Shown one piece after another: positions 1-6,917 of a stretch of DNA of 36,913 bases; position 1 is the stretch's first letter, and each line of letters starts with the position of its first letter. A program made the position numbers and the translations under genes. Source of the DNA: DATFPK01 sp035264885 (GTDB lineage: Bacteria; Actinomycetota; Thermoleophilia; Solirubrobacterales; 70-9); NCBI GenBank assembly GCA_035264885.1, contig DATFPK010000105.1, positions 1 through 36,913 of the forward strand. Direction: 5' to 3'. The notes beneath the pieces were generated by a model. It was not told where the DNA came from. It saw nothing but the letters and a program-made list of their open reading frames with translations, and searched no databases.

Positions 1-396
1 GCCGCGGCCCTCGTGATCGAAGCCGAGCAGGTCGCCCTGGGGGTTCTTGCGGTCGCCGTGGTGATATGCCCGGACCTCGCTGATCAGGCCGTCGCGGAAG
101 CGGAACCACTCCGTCCCCCGGTTCAGCCGCTGCTCGCCCGACTTCGGGTCCCGCCAGGTCATCGTCCACTCGATCACCGCTTCGTCTCCCTGCTCGATGC
201 CGTGCTCCATGAACCACTGGCCGGAGATCTCCTCGACCGCCCAGCGCGTATTCTCGCCGATCGCCGCGGCGCCCTGGTGAGGGCCGAGCCGCGTGTAGTA
301 GTGGACGGCGTCGCCGGTGAAGTGCTCGGCCACGCGCTCCGGGTCACCCGTGTTGAGCGCCGCGTAGTAGGAGCGGACGTGGTCGAGGTGGGCCAC
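1..396 (-). CDS. SnoaL-like / NTF2-fold protein (3' end cut by window edge)
   Basis: The reverse strand is open from a GTG at 396 to the window edge (132 codons, no stop seen). The protein begins MAHLDHVRSYYAALNTGD and continues with EWFRF and EVRAYHHGDR, the usual pattern of the SnoaL/ketosteroid-isomerase-like NTF2 fold: an N-terminal helix with YxALNxGD, then a strand rich in W/F/R. AGGG lies just before the GTG, and the start is 5 bp beyond the stop of the upstream acyl-CoA dehydrogenase, so the two are probably co-transcribed. Members of this fold are hydratases, isomerases or plain ligand binders; the substrate cannot be read from the sequence. Confidence 0.75.
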   Translation of the reverse strand, partial: MAHLDHVRSYYAALNTGDPERVAEHFTGDAVHYYTRLGPHQGAAAIGENTRWAVEEISGQWFMEHGIEQGDEAVIEWTMTWRDPKSGEQRLNRGTEWFRFRDGLISEVRAYHHGDRKNPQGDLLGFDHEGRG

Positions 397-401
397 CGGC
401 C

Positions 402-1622
402 CTACAGCCCGTAGGAGCGGCCGATGACGTCGAGCATGATCTCGTCGGTCCCGGCCCCGATCCGGTTGAGCCGGACGTCGCGGAACGCGCGCTCGATCTC
501 GTACTCCTTCATGTACCCGTAGCCTCCGAAGATCTGGACGCACTCGTCGGCGACCTCGCAGGCGACCTGGGAGGCGAACAGCTTGGCCTGGGTGATCTCG
601 CGGACCGGGTACTCCCCGTTGGCGAAGCGCCATGCCGTCGCGTAGTTGAACTGCTTGGCGGCCTCGACCTTGGTCGTCATCTCCGCGAACTTGTGACGGA
701 TCGCCTGGAACTTGCCGATCGGGCGGCCGAACTGCTGGCGCTCCTTCGCGTACTCCATGGTCTTCTCGATCATCCGCTCCGCGCCGGCGTGGCAGCCGAC
801 CGAGGCGACCAACCGCTCTCCCTGGAGCTCCCAGCTGATGTGGTAGAAGCCCTTGCCGATCTCGCCCAGCACGGCGCCGGCGGGGACCCGGACGTCGTCG
901 AAGGCGATCTCGCCGGTGTCGGAGGCGTGCATGCCGAGCTTCTCGAGTTCGCGGGAGACGGTGAAGCCCGGGACGTGCTCGCCGTTCTCGTCGCGCAGGT
1001 CGACCACGAAGAGCGTGATCCCCTCGTGCCGGGCGTCGGGGTCGGTCTTGGCGACGAGGACGATGAAGTCGGCGCGAGGGCTGTTGGTGATGAACGTCTT
1101 CGATCCGTTGATGACGTACTCCTCGCCGTCGCGGATCGCCGTCGTGCGGATGCCGGCGACGTCGGAGCCGGCACCGGGCTCGGTGATCCCCAGGCATCCG
1201 ATCTTCTCGCCCTTGATCCCGGGGACCAGGTACCGCTGCTTCTGCTCCTCGGTGCCCAGCATGTGGATCGGCGGGAGGACCATGTCGGTCTGGACGGCGA
1301 ACCCCATGTTGGTGCCGCCGGAGCCGGAGTAGCTCATGCACTCGGCCCGGACCAGCGAGTAGAAGTAGTCGCCGCCCTGCCCGCCGTACTCCTCGGGGAA
1401 GCAGAGGCCGAGAAACCCGAGCTCGCCCGCCCGCCGCATCACCTCCGTCGGCCAATACGTCTCCTCCCACTCGTTGCGGTGGGGGTGGAGCTCCTTCAGG
1501 ACCCAGGACTTGAGCGACTCGCGCAGGTCCTCGTGCTCCTCGGTGAAGATGAAGTGCTTGCGCCCCGACGCGTGGTCGGGCTTGAGAACGGTTGAGGCCC
1601 CGTTGGTCGTCGCGGTCTCCAC
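402..1622 (-). CDS. acyl-CoA dehydrogenase, isovaleryl/long-chain type
   Basis: FAD-dependent alpha,beta-dehydrogenation of an acyl-CoA, passing electrons to ETF. About 406 residues. It carries the family signature TEPGAGSDVAG and, near the C-terminus, QIFGGYGYMKEYEIERAFRD and GAGTDEI. In medium- and short-chain enzymes the catalytic Glu occupies the position that is Ala here (GAGT rather than YEGT). Isovaleryl-CoA and long-chain dehydrogenases instead use a Glu in helix G, and the matching motif GERLVAS is present, making about E269 the likely base. I chose the GTG at 1622 because AGGAG lies 4 nt upstream and conserved sequence starts soon after; an upstream in-frame start at 1664 would add 14 unconserved residues. 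It diverges from the enoyl-CoA hydratase across 73 bp. Acyl chain specificity is unknown. Confidence 0.93.
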   Translation of the reverse strand: METATTNGASTVLKPDHASGRKHFIFTEEHEDLRESLKSWVLKELHPHRNEWEETYWPTEVMRRAGELGFLGLCFPEEYGGQGGDYFYSLVRAECMSYSGSGGTNMGFAVQTDMVLPPIHMLGTEEQKQRYLVPGIKGEKIGCLGITEPGAGSDVAGIRTTAIRDGEEYVINGSKTFITNSPRADFIVLVAKTDPDARHEGITLFVVDLRDENGEHVPGFTVSRELEKLGMHASDTGEIAFDDVRVPAGAVLGEIGKGFYHISWELQGERLVASVGCHAGAERMIEKTMEYAKERQQFGRPIGKFQAIRHKFAEMTTKVEAAKQFNYATAWRFANGEYPVREITQAKLFASQVACEVADECVQIFGGYGYMKEYEIERAFRDVRLNRIGAGTDEIMLDVIGRSYGL

Positions 1623-1682
1623 ATCTCTCCTCTCGCTGGGGTGCGGCCGAGTGGACAGTAGCACTTCCTACTTTCCGATCGC

Positions 1683-1688
1683 TAGTAT
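1683..1688 (+). promoter_or_regulatory. -10 box (TAGTAT) of enoyl-CoA hydratase operon
   Basis: TAGTAT ends 7 nt before the ATG at 1696, which puts the expected transcription start at or next to the start codon. No Shine-Dalgarno sequence precedes that ATG, so a leaderless transcript is likely. The same spacing recurs at several other genes in the window. No clear -35 was seen. Confidence 0.5.
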
Positions 1689-1695
1689 TCCGCCG

Positions 1696-2490
1696 ATGGG
1701 TACGGGAGAAGGCTCCGGCAAGGTCCGCTACGAGGTCGCCGACGGTGTCGCGACCGTCACCCTCGACGATCCCGAGAAGCGCAACATGCTGTCGGGCCAG
1801 ATGCTCGGCGAGCTGGTCGGCGCGATGAAGCGGGCCCGCGACGACGACGAGGCTCGCGCGGTCGTCCTCACCGGAGCCGGCGCGAAGGTCTTCTGCGCCG
1901 GCGCCGACCTGGGCGGCTTCGGCGCCGACGCGCCGCTGGTCGACAAGCACTTCGCCTCCGACCTCTTCCTCGAGTTCTTCCGCCTCATGCCACGGCTCGG
2001 CAAGCCCTCGCTCTGCGCCGTCAACGGGCACGTCCTGGCCGGCGGGATGGGGCTGGCGCTCTCCTGCGACCTGCTGATCGCCCGCGAGGGCGTCACCTTC
2101 GGCACGCCCGAGATCAACGTCGGCGCGTTCCCCTACATGATCATGGCGATCATCTATCGCAACGTCCCGCGCAAGAAGGTAAACGAGATGATGCTGCTGG
2201 GCGAGCGGCTGAGCGCCGAGGAAGCGGTCGAGTACGGGATCGCCAACAAGGTCGTACCCGCGGAGGAGTTCGACGCCGCGGTCGCCGGCTGGGCCGGCAA
2301 GCTGGCCTCGAAGAGCCCGGTCCTGATGCGGCTGGGCCACGACGCGATGTACCGCCAGCAGGACATGGCCCTCGACGACGCGCTCGAGTACCTGCGCTCT
2401 CAGCTCTCCCTGACCTTCTCCACCGAGGACATCCAGGAGGGCGTGCGCGCCTTCTTCGAGAAGCGCGACCCTGAATGGAAGGGGCGTTGA
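1696..2490 (+). CDS. enoyl-CoA hydratase/isomerase family protein
   Basis: Crotonase-fold protein of 264 residues acting on an enoyl-CoA thioester. The oxyanion-hole segment CAGADLGGF (about residues 67-75) and the second segment GHVLAGGMGLALSCD (111-125) are clear. Of the two Glu residues used by classical hydratases (E144 and E164 in the rat enzyme, 20 apart), the first is Gly here (G119) and the second is kept (E139, in TPEINVG). That pattern fits isomerases or atypical hydratases better than a standard 2-enoyl-CoA hydratase. The ATG at 1696 starts the conserved region; the open frame further upstream runs through the divergent dehydrogenase gene. The stop overlaps the next gene's start (TGATG). 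Confidence 0.9.
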   Translation: MGTGEGSGKVRYEVADGVATVTLDDPEKRNMLSGQMLGELVGAMKRARDDDEARAVVLTGAGAKVFCAGADLGGFGADAPLVDKHFASDLFLEFFRLMPRLGKPSLCAVNGHVLAGGMGLALSCDLLIAREGVTFGTPEINVGAFPYMIMAIIYRNVPRKKVNEMMLLGERLSAEEAVEYGIANKVVPAEEFDAAVAGWAGKLASKSPVLMRLGHDAMYRQQDMALDDALEYLRSQLSLTFSTEDIQEGVRAFFEKRDPEWKGR

Positions 2491-4244
2491 TGACTGAGCA
2501 AGGACGCACCAACCCCGCCGCCCCCGGACGCGAGAGCGAGGACCCGCAGAAGATGGGGACTCTGGGAGCGGGTCCGAGCGGGAGCGAGGAGGCGGCGGGC
2601 AGTGGTTCTGCGGGAGCGGAGGGTTCGGCGGGCCGTGATCCTCATTCGGGGGAGGCTGCGGAGGCACCTGCGGGGACCGAGCACGGGGAGCAGACCGGGA
2701 TGAAGCGGCTGGTGGACGACCTCCACGCGCGCCGCGAGAAGGCGAAGCTCGGCGGCGGCGAGGAGAAGATCCGGGTCCAGCACGAGCGCGGCAAGCTGAC
2801 CGCGCGTGAGCGGCTCGACCTGCTGGTCGACCCCGGCACGTTCGTCGAGATCGGGATCCAGGCCGGGCCGCATTCCTCGCAGCGAGCGATGGACGGCAAG
2901 GAGGCGCCGGCCGATGGCGTGATCACCGGCTGGGGCGACGTCGACGGCCGCCCCTGCTGCATCGCCGCCTACGACTTCACGGTGATGGCCGGCTCGATGG
3001 GGATGACCGGCGAGTTCAAGGTCGGACGGCTGCGCGAGATGGCGCTCCAGAAGCGGATGCCGATGATCTGGCTGCTCGACTCCGCCGGCGCGCGGATCCA
3101 GGAGGCGTCCGGGTCGATGTTCGCCGGCTCGGGCCACCTCTTCCGCGAGGAGGTGATCATGTCGGGCGTCGTCCCGATGGTCGCCGCGATGCTCGGGCCC
3201 TGCGCGGCCGGCACCGCGTACATCCCGGGTCTCGCCGACTTCGTGCCGATGGTCGTCGGCCAGGGAGCGATGGCGCTGGCAGGCCCGCACCTGACCAAAG
3301 CCGTGACCGGCGAGGACATCTCGATGGAGGACCTCGGCGGCGCCAAGGTCCACTGCCGCAAGTCCGGGGTCGGCGATCTCGAGGTGGCCGACGACGCCGA
3401 GTGCATCGACTCGGTCAAGCGGTACCTGTCGTTCTTCCCACGGAACTGCGAGGAAAAGCCGCCGGTAGGCGAGGCGAGTGACCCCGAGGATCGGATGTCG
3501 GAGCGCCTCCTCGACATCGTCCCCGAGTCCTCGCGCCAGCCCTACGACATGTACGAGGTGATCCGCGAGATCGTCGATGACGGCGAGTACTTCGACATCA
3601 AGCCGAAGTTCGCCAAGACGCTGATCACCTGCCTCGCCCGGTTCGGCGGCATGCCCTGCGGGATCGTCGCCAACCAGCCGAAGCAGCTCGCCGGCATCCT
3701 CGAGAACGACTCCGCCGACAAGGCGGCGCGTTTCATCAACCTGTGCGACGCGTTCAGCATCCCGCTGCTCTTCCTCCAGGACGTGCCGGGGTTCATGGTC
3801 GGCTCGAAGGTCGAGCAGGCGGGGATCATCCGCCACGGCGCCAAGATGCTCTACGCGGTCTCGCGCGCGACGGTGCCCAAGATCACGGTCGTCGTCCGCA
3901 AGGCCTACGGCGCCGGCTACTACGTGATGAACGGCAGGGCCTACGAGCCCGACCTGATCGTCGCCTGGCCGAGCGCCGAGATCTCGGTGATGGGGCCGGA
4001 GGGGGCAGTCAACATCATCGGCCGCTCGGCGATCGAGGCCTCAGAGGACCCGGAGAAGACCCGCGAGGAGATGCTCGCTGCGGTCAAGCAGCAGATCGAC
4101 CCTTACCTCGCCGCCCGCAACGACCTGATCGACGACGTGATCGACCCGCGTGAGACGCGGCCGACGGTGATCCGGGGGTTGCGGATGGCGAAGGACAAGC
4201 GGGTGGAGCGACCGTGGAGGAAGCACGGAGTGTCACCGGTATGA
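2490..4244 (+). CDS. acyl-CoA carboxylase, carboxyltransferase (beta) subunit
   Basis: Transfers CO2 from carboxybiotin to an acyl-CoA; propionyl-/methylcrotonyl-CoA carboxylase beta family. Both crotonase-like halves are present: KLTARERLDLLVDPGTF near the start, DSAGARIQEA in the first half, and FLQDVPGFMVG and AYGAGYYVMNGRAYEPD in the second. The start at 2490 overlaps the previous stop and follows AAGGGG, so translation is probably coupled. This gives about 70 N-terminal residues rich in Gly, Ser, Glu and Ala that the family normally lacks; an ATG at 2700 just before the conserved MKRLVDDLHARREKAKLGGG is the alternative start. No biotin carboxylase or biotin carrier subunit is in the window. 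The C-terminus (HGVSPV) and the stop codon lie within heptamer repeat sequence. Substrate is uncertain. Confidence 0.92.
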   Translation: MTEQGRTNPAAPGRESEDPQKMGTLGAGPSGSEEAAGSGSAGAEGSAGRDPHSGEAAEAPAGTEHGEQTGMKRLVDDLHARREKAKLGGGEEKIRVQHERGKLTARERLDLLVDPGTFVEIGIQAGPHSSQRAMDGKEAPADGVITGWGDVDGRPCCIAAYDFTVMAGSMGMTGEFKVGRLREMALQKRMPMIWLLDSAGARIQEASGSMFAGSGHLFREEVIMSGVVPMVAAMLGPCAAGTAYIPGLADFVPMVVGQGAMALAGPHLTKAVTGEDISMEDLGGAKVHCRKSGVGDLEVADDAECIDSVKRYLSFFPRNCEEKPPVGEASDPEDRMSERLLDIVPESSRQPYDMYEVIREIVDDGEYFDIKPKFAKTLITCLARFGGMPCGIVANQPKQLAGILENDSADKAARFINLCDAFSIPLLFLQDVPGFMVGSKVEQAGIIRHGAKMLYAVSRATVPKITVVVRKAYGAGYYVMNGRAYEPDLIVAWPSAEISVMGPEGAVNIIGRSAIEASEDPEKTREEMLAAVKQQIDPYLAARNDLIDDVIDPRETRPTVIRGLRMAKDKRVERPWRKHGVSPV

Positions 4245-4272
4245 GTCGCCGGTCACCGGTCACCGGTCGCCC
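4232..4272 (+). repeat. heptamer array, left arm of locus A (GTCRCCG units)
   Basis: Reads GTCACCG, a six-base interruption GTATGA, then GTCGCCG, GTCACCG, GTCACCG, GTCGCCC. The interruption contains the stop codon of the carboxyltransferase gene. The stop of the antisense four-helix-bundle gene (4253-4255) lies inside a repeat unit. The units are in inverted orientation relative to the array at 4657-4684 on the other side of that gene. Confidence 0.85.
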
Positions 4273-4621
4273 GCGCCCTGGCCCGGTGGGCGCGGTGGAG
4301 CCCGTTGACCAGACGGCATACCGCGGCGGCGCGAACTCGAAAGCTGTCGTCATCGATGAGGGAACGCGCGAACGCCCTCTCGATCCAATGCTGCGTCTCG
4401 TTGGCCGAGCCCCGCGCGATGAGGAGAAACCGATTCTCCTCGGCATTGCTGCCCCGCCCGAATCCCTCGGCAATGTTTGCGCCGACGGAGTCCGCGGCCC
4501 GAACGAGTTGGACCCCCAGTGTCCAGAGATCGGCGTTGGGCCAGTCCCGTATGACCTCTCGCAGGTCGTCGGCGAGCGAGACCGCTTGCTGGTAGGCGAT
4601 CAGGTTCTCGAACTTACCCAC
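4253..4621 (-). CDS. four-helix bundle protein (23S rRNA intervening-sequence protein family)
   Basis: Protein of 122 residues with the family hallmarks: an N-terminal helix beginning GKFENLIAYQQAVSLADDL, then VGANIAEGFGRGSN, then RFLLIARGSANETQHWIERA. The family (S23/IVP-like, related to the Avd accessory proteins of diversity-generating retroelements) forms small basic helical bundles thought to bind nucleic acid; its role outside those systems is unknown. No reverse transcriptase or rRNA gene is nearby. Start is a GTG directly preceded by CAGGGG. It is the only leftward gene within an otherwise rightward catabolic operon, and inverted heptamer arrays bracket it on both sides. The last codons (ATGDR, stop) are read from repeat units, so the repeat and the gene are physically one unit. 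Likely an acquired cassette (inference). Confidence 0.88.
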   Translation of the reverse strand: MGKFENLIAYQQAVSLADDLREVIRDWPNADLWTLGVQLVRAADSVGANIAEGFGRGSNAEENRFLLIARGSANETQHWIERAFARSLIDDDSFRVRAAAVCRLVNGLHRAHRARARATGDR

Positions 4622-4656
4622 CCCCTGGGAAGTGGCTGCGACGGTCGTCCCTCCCC

Positions 4657-4684
4657 CCTGGCGCCTGGCGCCTGGCGACTGGCG
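4657..4684 (+). repeat. heptamer array, right arm of locus A (MCTGGCG units)
   Basis: Four units: CCTGGCG three times and ACTGGCG once, immediately upstream of the four-helix-bundle gene (which reads away from it) and 8 nt before the BKACE start codon. The ACTGGCG unit is the reverse-complement class of the GTCGCCA/GTCACCG units at 4232-4272, so the two arrays form an imperfect inverted repeat around the gene. The array occupies the place where a ribosome binding site for the BKACE gene would be expected. Confidence 0.8.
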
Positions 4685-4692
4685 GCTTCGGC

Positions 4693-5619
4693 ATGAGCAC
4701 CTTCGAGCACCCCGTAATCATCAGCTGCTCGATCAGCGGCGCGATCGCCAACCGCGATCAGTGCCCGGCGATCCCCTACACCCCGGAGGAGTACGCGGCG
4801 GAGGCGCGGCGGATCGTCGACGAGGGCGGCGTGCAGATCCACATCCACGCCCGCACGCGCGACGGCACCCCCTCCTACGAGGTCGAGGACTTCCGGGCGA
4901 TCACCGAGGCGATCCTGGCCGAGGTCGACGACGTGATCATCAACTACTCGACCGGCGCGATCGGCATCCCGGTCGAGAAGCGGATCCAGTACCTGCGCGA
5001 GCTGCGGCCCGACGTGGCGGCCCTGAACATGAGCTCGATGAACTACGCGAAGTACTCCCGCCGGCGTAAGGACTTCGTCTTCAAGGCCGTCTTCGAGAAC
5101 TCGTTCGACACGATCATCGAGTTCCTGAGCGCGATGCGGGAGCTGGGGATCAAGCCCGAGCACGAGTGCTTCGACGCCGGGCACATCGCCAACCTCGACC
5201 CGCTGCTCGACATGGGGCTGCTCGCCGAGCCGCTCCAGATCTCGCTGGTCATGGGGGTCAACGGCGGGATCCGACCGAACGCCCGCAACGTCGCCTTCAT
5301 GTCGGAGCAGATCCCCGGCGGCGCCGAGGGGCCGAACGCCTGGCAGGTCATCGGGATCTCCCGCGACCAGTGGAAGCTGGTAGGCGCGGCGCTCTCCCTG
5401 GGCGGCAACGTCAGGGTCGGGCTCGAGGACAACCTCTACCTGCCGAGCGGCGAGATGGCCGGGTCGAACGGCGCGCTGATCGCCAAGGCCAGGCAGATGG
5501 CCGAGGACATCGGCCGGCGCGCTGCCACCGTCGCCGAGGCACGCGAGATGCTCGGCTTGGGGAGTCGCCGGTCACCGGTCACCAGTCGCCAGCCGGCGAG
5601 CGACCATCCGGGCGACTGA
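4693..5619 (+). CDS. beta-keto acid cleavage enzyme (BKACE, DUF849)
   Basis: BKACE enzymes condense a beta-keto acid with acetyl-CoA and release acetoacetate and a new acyl-CoA; Kce of lysine fermentation is the type member. The Zn-binding pair HIHAR (H50, H52) and the later metal/active-site Glu in VGLEDN (E245) are present. The TIM-barrel pattern runs from VIISCSISGAI to the end at about residue 290. Start is ATG at 4693 with no recognisable Shine-Dalgarno, because heptamer repeats run up to 8 nt before it. The last ~18 residues, from SRRSPVTSRQ on, are translated from a second heptamer array, so the native stop was probably lost. Specificity is not predictable from sequence; the neighbours suggest a branched or modified acyl chain. 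Confidence 0.9.
   Translation: MSTFEHPVIISCSISGAIANRDQCPAIPYTPEEYAAEARRIVDEGGVQIHIHARTRDGTPSYEVEDFRAITEAILAEVDDVIINYSTGAIGIPVEKRIQYLRELRPDVAALNMSSMNYAKYSRRRKDFVFKAVFENSFDTIIEFLSAMRELGIKPEHECFDAGHIANLDPLLDMGLLAEPLQISLVMGVNGGIRPNARNVAFMSEQIPGGAEGPNAWQVIGISRDQWKLVGAALSLGGNVRVGLEDNLYLPSGEMAGSNGALIAKARQMAEDIGRRAATVAEAREMLGLGSRRSPVTSRQPASDHPGD
5564..5591 (+). repeat. heptamer array, left arm of locus B (GTCRCCR units)
   Basis: Four contiguous units GTCGCCG, GTCACCG, GTCACCA and GTCGCCA, inside the 3' end of the BKACE reading frame. They have the same orientation and nearly the same sequence as the left arm of locus A. The arm pairs with the right arm: 5578-5592 matches the reverse complement of 5644-5658 at 14 of 15 positions. 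Confidence 0.85.
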
Positions 5620-5679
5620 CGACTGACGACTGACGACTGACGACTGGCGACTGGCGACTGACGACTGACGACTGACGAC
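5613..5679 (+). repeat. heptamer array, right arm of locus B (CGACTGR units)
   Basis: Nine perfect 7-nt units: CGACTGA four times, CGACTGG twice and CGACTGA three times, followed by a partial unit. The first unit contains the BKACE stop codon (5617-5619), and the array ends 2 nt before the GTG of the next gene. Orientation is inverted relative to 5564-5591, with 21 nt of non-repeat sequence between the arms. There is no gene in this pair, unlike locus A. Confidence 0.9.
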
Positions 5680-5681
5680 CC

Positions 5682-6917
5682 GTGAACCAGCTACCTCTGA
5701 GCGACATCCGCGTCCTGGACCTCACCCGGCTCCTCCCCGGCGGCTTCTGCAGCCTCCTGCTCGCGGACTTCGGCGCCCAGGTGCTCAAGGTCGAGGACAC
5801 GGGGATGGGCGACTACGTCCGCTGGGCACCGCCGTTCTACGGCGATGAGGACAAGCAGGGCCTGGGCACCCGGTCGGCGCTGTACCTCTCGCTGAACCGC
5901 GGCAAGCGCTCGATTCGGCTCAACCTCAAGGAGGAGAAGGGGCGCGAGGCCCTGCTGCGCCTGGTCGAGAGCCACGACGTCGTCCTCGACGGCTTTCGGC
6001 CGGGGGTGCTCGAGCGGCTCGGCGTCGGCTACGACCGGATGCGCGATGCGAATCCCGGCATCGTGTACTGCGGGATCACTGGTTACGGCCGCACCGGCCC
6101 GAACGTCGAGCGGTCCGGCCACGACATGAACTACCTCGGCCTCATCGGGCTGCTCGGGATGACCGGAGAGCCCGGGGGCCGGCCGATCCAGTCGGCCGGC
6201 CAGGTCGCCGACATCGGCGGCGGGGCGCTGATGGCCGCCTTCGGCGTCATGGCGGCGCTGCACGAGCGCGAACGCAGCGGCGAGGGCCAGGTCGTCGACG
6301 TCTCGATGGCCGACGGCGCGCTGTCCTGGCTGGCGATGAACGCCGCCAGGTATCTCTGCGACGGCGTCGTGCCCGAGCGTGGGGAGGAACCGCTGAGCGG
6401 CGGCCTGCTCTGCTACTTCCCCTACGAGGCCGCCGACGGGTGGGTCACCTGCGGTGCCCTCGAGCCCAAGTTCTGGCACGCGTTCTGCGAGGGGGTCGGC
6501 CGGACCGACCTGATCGAGCGCCAGTTCGACAGGCCGGGCTCGGACGCCTGGCGCGAGGTCGCCGAGGTCTTCCGGTCCCGGACCCGGGACGAGTGGCGCG
6601 CGTTCGCCGACCAGCACGACTGCTGCATCGAGCCGGTCCTCGACCTCGGCGAAGCGCTCGACTCCGAACTGGTCCGGGAGCGGGAGATGGTCGTCGAGAT
6701 GGATCAGCCTGAGGTGGGCCCGGTCCGCCTGCTGGGGGTGCCGGTGAAGATGAGCCGCACGCCGGGCCGCCCGGACCGGCCGGCGCCCGCGTTCGGCGAG
6801 CACACCGACGAGGTCCTGCGCGAGGCCGGCTATTCGGCCGAGGACATCGCGGCGATGAAGGACGCCGGCGCCGCCGCCGGGCCGGCCGCCGAGGCCACGG
6901 GGAGCTTTCTCGCGTGA
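5682..6917 (+). CDS. alpha-methylacyl-CoA racemase-like protein (CaiB/BaiF, class III CoA-transferase family)
   Basis: A 411-residue class III family protein starting LSDIRVLDLTRLLPGGFCS. Three residues match the alpha-methylacyl-CoA racemase triad of M. tuberculosis MCR (H126, D156, E241) in spacing and context: H147 in SGHDMNY, D177 in QVADIGG and E261 in GALEPKFW. CoA transferases of the family keep only the Asp, so a racemase of 2-methylacyl-CoA esters is the better guess. This fits the branched-chain flavour of the cluster. Start is a GTG 2 nt after the heptamer array, with no Shine-Dalgarno visible. It overlaps the MerR gene by 4 bp (GTGA). A CoA transferase remains the alternative. Confidence 0.88.
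   Translation: MNQLPLSDIRVLDLTRLLPGGFCSLLLADFGAQVLKVEDTGMGDYVRWAPPFYGDEDKQGLGTRSALYLSLNRGKRSIRLNLKEEKGREALLRLVESHDVVLDGFRPGVLERLGVGYDRMRDANPGIVYCGITGYGRTGPNVERSGHDMNYLGLIGLLGMTGEPGGRPIQSAGQVADIGGGALMAAFGVMAALHERERSGEGQVVDVSMADGALSWLAMNAARYLCDGVVPERGEEPLSGGLLCYFPYEAADGWVTCGALEPKFWHAFCEGVGRTDLIERQFDRPGSDAWREVAEVFRSRTRDEWRAFADQHDCCIEPVLDLGEALDSELVREREMVVEMDQPEVGPVRLLGVPVKMSRTPGRPDRPAPAFGEHTDEVLREAGYSAEDIAAMKDAGAAAGPAAEATGSFLA

Noticed and set aside
13..414. 133-codon forward frame at the left edge
   Set aside because: The reverse strand encodes a recognisable SnoaL-like protein over the same bases; the forward frame has shadow composition.
2400..3836. 478-codon antisense frame over the carboxyltransferase gene
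   Set aside because: Its composition (Arg, Asp, His, Val rich) is a frame shadow, and the forward strand encodes a full conserved enzyme.
4253..4621. Four-helix-bundle gene as the Avd protein of a diversity-generating retroelement
   Set aside because: No reverse transcriptase, template repeat or variable repeat was found in the window; only the fold family is shared.
4232..5679. Heptamer arrays as a CRISPR array
   Set aside because: Units are 7 nt and contiguous without spacers, face opposite directions, and no cas genes are present.
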